Position numbers and translations under genes: made by a program. DNA of 7,635 nucleotides, from contig JAJTDX010000152.1 of NCBI GenBank assembly GCA_021298235.1, positions 1-7,635 on the forward strand. The letters are read 5' to 3'. Origin of the DNA: Cryomorphaceae bacterium (GTDB lineage: Bacteria > Bacteroidota > Bacteroidia > Flavobacteriales > Crocinitomicaceae). Position 1 is the stretch's first letter, and the number at the start of each line of letters is the position of its first letter. The notes below the pieces were generated by a model. It was not told the DNA's origin. It ran no database searches and was given only the letters and a program-made list of their open reading frames with translations. Shown here in pieces: positions 5,693-7,635 of this stretch.

Positions 5693-7225
5693 ATGGCAAA
5701 GAATCGACAACGAATGTCAGGTAACGAAAAGCGGAACAGGAGCGAGGATGATTCGTCTGATGACGAAGTGGCGGAATACAAAAAAGCCAACCAGGAGTTC
5801 GACAGGGAGAATGAATGGCTGGATAGACGAAATCGCGAGTTGGAGAGCCAGGTAAGAAAGTTGAAGAGGGAGATAAGCGTGCTGAGAACGAAATCCGAAA
5901 GAAAAACGAAACAACAGTTGAGGATCGATTATGCTTGGGACGGGCAGGAAGTGAACTTGGCCGACAGGGTATCAACTTGGGTAAAAACGTATTTGTTCCC
6001 GCGATATAAGTTTCTGAAGGACAATTGGATGGATTATAGCGAGGAAGAGAACAGCTTAAATAAATTCGTCCAAAGGAAGTTGAAAATGGAAAGGGTTGAG
6101 AATTTCCAGGCAGCTTGGGATAGAGTGATTTGCCCTACAATTCAGAATAAGTATGTCGTTGTCAGGTGCAACCTGAATAACGATGTACGAAAGGCGTACA
6201 AAGGTAAGTGAGAAGATGACGACCATTATCAATTTGCGACGGAAGATCTAACTGCACGTGAGTCGTTCGTTGCGAAAACAGACGATCCGAATAGGGATAA
6301 CGTTGATCCTGACAAGCTAGGAAAGTTCAACGTTATTCAAGCAGACACACACGAAATCGATGGTCTGTTCGACTTCTTTGGGCGTTATGTACGAAAGGTG
6401 CATTCCGATGACCAAATTCGTAAAAATTTGAAGTTATTTGCAGGTACGAGCTTCATTGATGTAATTGGACCTAACGATATTGCGTATGTGATTGCTGTGT
6501 TCAAGAACAGTAAGGATATGTGGGATCAGGACATTCGAATGCGAGAGGCGGGGAAGGATGCAATGGCAACTCGAGAGAAGAAGATGAAAGCGCATTTCAC
6601 GAGTGGAAGTGGTCAGAAGCGCGTTCAGGGCAAGAGCCTATGGAATAAGGAGGGCATGAGATATTTTAGGGATGCAGAAAGGGAATGGAAAGAGATCTAC
6701 GACAGAAAGGAGGATATGAAGGTATTGTACAACGGGTGGGAGAAGTGGATATCGGCGAAGGGGAAGGAGTTGAAGGTTGGCGATGGATCAAAAAAAACAT
6801 TTCATCATGTTATGGGATCGTGGAGCAATGAAAAGACTCCGGAGTCGGAGAATAAGAATGACGAGAGTGAGGAGGAAGATTCCGGAGATGAAGGTGGGTA
6901 TTCTTCTGAAAGGGCACGTAGTAGACATTGTGCCGCTTGGGCGAGAGGAGAGATAAGGGATACCAAGGCGCCAGGGGGTGGGAGGGAAGAGAGTTCGGAC
7001 GATGATGAGAAAGGCCGCAGCGAAGAGAGTTCGGACGATTATGAGAAAGGCAGCACGGGCGGTCAACCTAAAACGCCAGAGAGGGGAGGGCCGCCATTGT
7101 TCAGCGTGCCGGCGGCGAGTCGTGGAAGTGGAAGCCCGGCAGCGCATACGAGGAGTAAAAGGGGAAAGACGAATGCGGAGGCGGAGGCGGAGGGGAAGGA
7201 AAAAAAGAAAAGGAAGAAGAACTAG
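5693..7225 (+). CDS. Charged coiled-coil accessory protein, two exons or TGA-interrupted; possible TnpA analogue
   Basis: The same frame is open from ATG 5693 to TAG 7223-7225 except for one TGA at 6209-6211. Preferred model: exons 5693-6203 and 6345-7225, giving 463 residues with the frame kept. Without splicing the product is 172 residues. N-terminus: a hydrophilic acidic/basic stretch, then a probable coiled coil (about 26-72) with heptad-like L43, L50, V54, L57, I61, L64. The middle is rich in tryptophan and basic residues (NDIAYVIAVFKNSKDMWDQ, GWEKWI). The C-terminus is acidic and low in complexity with an EESSDD(D/Y)EKG duplication, ending in a basic KKKRKK stretch that suggests nuclear entry. 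I know no function. Its place in the element, charge and coiled coil fit a multimeric protein binding the subterminal repeats, as TnpA does in CACTA elements; this is inference. The downstream open frame has a GTG at 6398 but is unlikely to start there. Confidence 0.75.
6204..6344 (+). other. Putative 141-bp spliceosomal intron
   Basis: The donor is the ideal GTAAGT (6204-6209) after AAAG, and the in-frame TGA overlaps it. The acceptor is TTCAAGCAG ending at 6344. A branch-point-like CTGAC lies about 32 nt upstream of the acceptor (6309-6313). The length is a multiple of three, so removal restores one frame and turns the split codon into GAC. Against it: the stretch has no other in-frame stop, is not notably AT-rich, and has a weak pyrimidine tract. 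It could instead be coding sequence with a nonsense mutation. Confidence 0.55.
6986..7054 (+). repeat. Imperfect 36/33-bp tandem duplication in the coiled-coil gene
   Basis: Unit one (6986-7021) and unit two (7022-7054) share GAAGAGAGTTCGGACGAT and then ATGAGAAAGGC. They differ by one substitution and a 3-bp length change, so the frame is kept. They encode two copies of EESSDD(D/Y)EKG, an acidic serine-rich sequence with potential casein-kinase-2-type sites. Confidence 0.8.
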
Positions 7226-7266
7226 AAGAGCGGTAGATGTGGTACATTGTATTGTGTGAGAAAAAA

Positions 7267-7477
7267 AATTGTATCGGTAGATACACTTTAGTGGTAAATA
7301 GATTCATCGATAAATGTTTTATTTATATAATAATTGTTCTAAGAGATACAATACCTGTTATCAGTTAGATACAATAATATGTATTAAAAAATAACGTTTA
7401 TCATTTGGTAGTGTATCTAAAATTACACCGTAAAATAAATTGTATCTAAACTTACGTTAGTAAACTTAGATACAATT
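7267..7477. repeat. Right subterminal repeat array (TTAGATACAATT-type motif)
   Basis: Two perfect copies in inverted orientation, AATTGTATCTAA (7438-7449) and TTAGATACAATT (7466-7477), form a potential stem with a 16-bp loop. Further copies are at 7269-7275 (TTGTATC), 7279-7285 (AGATACA), 7342-7353 (AGAGATACAATA), 7365-7376 (TTAGATACAATA) and 7411-7420 (GTGTATCTAA). The density is higher than at the left end. The array follows the coiled-coil gene, so that gene's transcript probably ends within it; an AATAAA lies at 7434-7439. The likely role is binding of an element-encoded protein for end synapsis, inferred from CACTA elements. Confidence 0.8.
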
Positions 7478-7538
7478 AATTGTAAAACTGATCTTGACAT
7501 GTTTTCACATACGAAATTAATTTCAACGAGAACCTTTT

Positions 7539-7554
7539 TTTGGTTTACAGAGGA
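7539..7554 (-). repeat. Right terminal inverted repeat
   Basis: TTTGGTTTACAGAGGA is the exact reverse complement of the left repeat at 82-97. It is preceded inside by a run of T and followed outside by non-matching, GC-richer sequence. Confidence 0.85.
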
Positions 7555-7635
7555 TTCCAAGTTCGCCTATCCATCGTGCACAAATTCCTATTGCAGATTC
7601 CACACCTCCAGATTGTCTTCTCCCCACAGACCTCA
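7555..7635. other. Right flank outside the transposon
   Basis: Pyrimidine-rich sequence of more balanced composition than the AT-rich subterminal DNA before it. It is probably host DNA. It is too short to assign, and no repeat shared with the left flank is visible. Confidence 0.5.

Larger units (their letters stand above)
82..7554. mobile_element. TIR-bounded three-gene DNA transposon, Plavaka/CACTA-like
   Basis: The element is bounded by a perfect 16-bp inverted repeat, has AT-rich subterminal regions with a shared 12-bp motif in both orientations, and contains a DDE-type transposase gene plus two accessory genes that fill nearly all the interior. The genes run forward, reverse, forward, so two are convergent and two divergent. 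Subterminal motif arrays and an accessory protein beside the transposase are typical of CACTA/EnSpm elements. The transposase motifs resemble the Plavaka branch, which I recognise from memory. The tips read TCCTCTG rather than CACTA, and the bases just outside (GCG on the left, TTC on the right) do not form a duplication. The exact ends could therefore be off by a few bases, or this copy may have lost its duplication. Confidence 0.78.

Noticed and set aside
5228..5710. Small open frames in the divergent spacer
   Set aside because: Short, low-complexity, no motif; they overlap repeats and the expected promoters.
6788..7307. Reverse-strand open frames and a forward 93-residue frame over the end of the coiled-coil gene
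   Set aside because: Explained by purine-rich low-complexity codons (GAG, AAG, CGG) of the main gene, which leave other frames open.

Overview
The window looks like one nearly complete eukaryotic DNA transposon of about 7.47 kb (roughly 82-7554) with about 80 bp of flank on each side. A perfect 16-bp terminal inverted repeat lies at 82-97 and 7539-7554. Each end also carries AT-rich subterminal DNA with repeated copies, in both orientations, of a 12-bp motif (TTAGATACAATT / AATTGTATCTAA). This end structure recalls CACTA/EnSpm-like elements, although the tips do not start with CACTA and I see no target-site duplication. The proteins resemble families I remember as abundant in diatom genomes, so a diatom or related stramenopile alga is the most likely source. 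That is a moderate-confidence judgement from memory, not from a search. No bacterial ribosome binding sites or operon packing are seen, and one gene has a good candidate spliceosomal intron.

Layout, left to right: left flank (1-81); left terminal repeat and subterminal repeats (82-about 440); a forward gene (441-2162) encoding two tandem Zn2Cys6 clusters, a basic region and a C-terminal 2-oxoglutarate/Fe(II) dioxygenase-like domain; an AT-rich convergent spacer (2163-2426) with an 11-bp inverted repeat; a reverse-strand transposase gene (5113 down to 2427), Plavaka/CACTA-like, with an N-terminal C2HC zinc finger and a DDE-type core, split into two overlapping frames near 4217-4229; a divergent promoter region (5114-5692) with short repeats; a forward gene (5693-7225) for a charged coiled-coil protein with a putative 141-bp intron or an in-frame TGA; and right subterminal repeats, right terminal repeat and right flank.

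Proposed working model (inference): the reverse-strand protein is the catalytic transposase. The coiled-coil protein, or the Zn2Cys6 part of the first protein, binds the repeated subterminal motif in the manner of TnpA in CACTA elements. The dioxygenase oxidises a substrate at or near the element, possibly methylated DNA bases, by analogy with TET/JBP genes carried by fungal KDZ transposons. A transposon-encoded dioxygenase with its own tandem DNA-binding clusters is the most interesting feature. The frame break suggests that this copy may no longer make full-length transposase.
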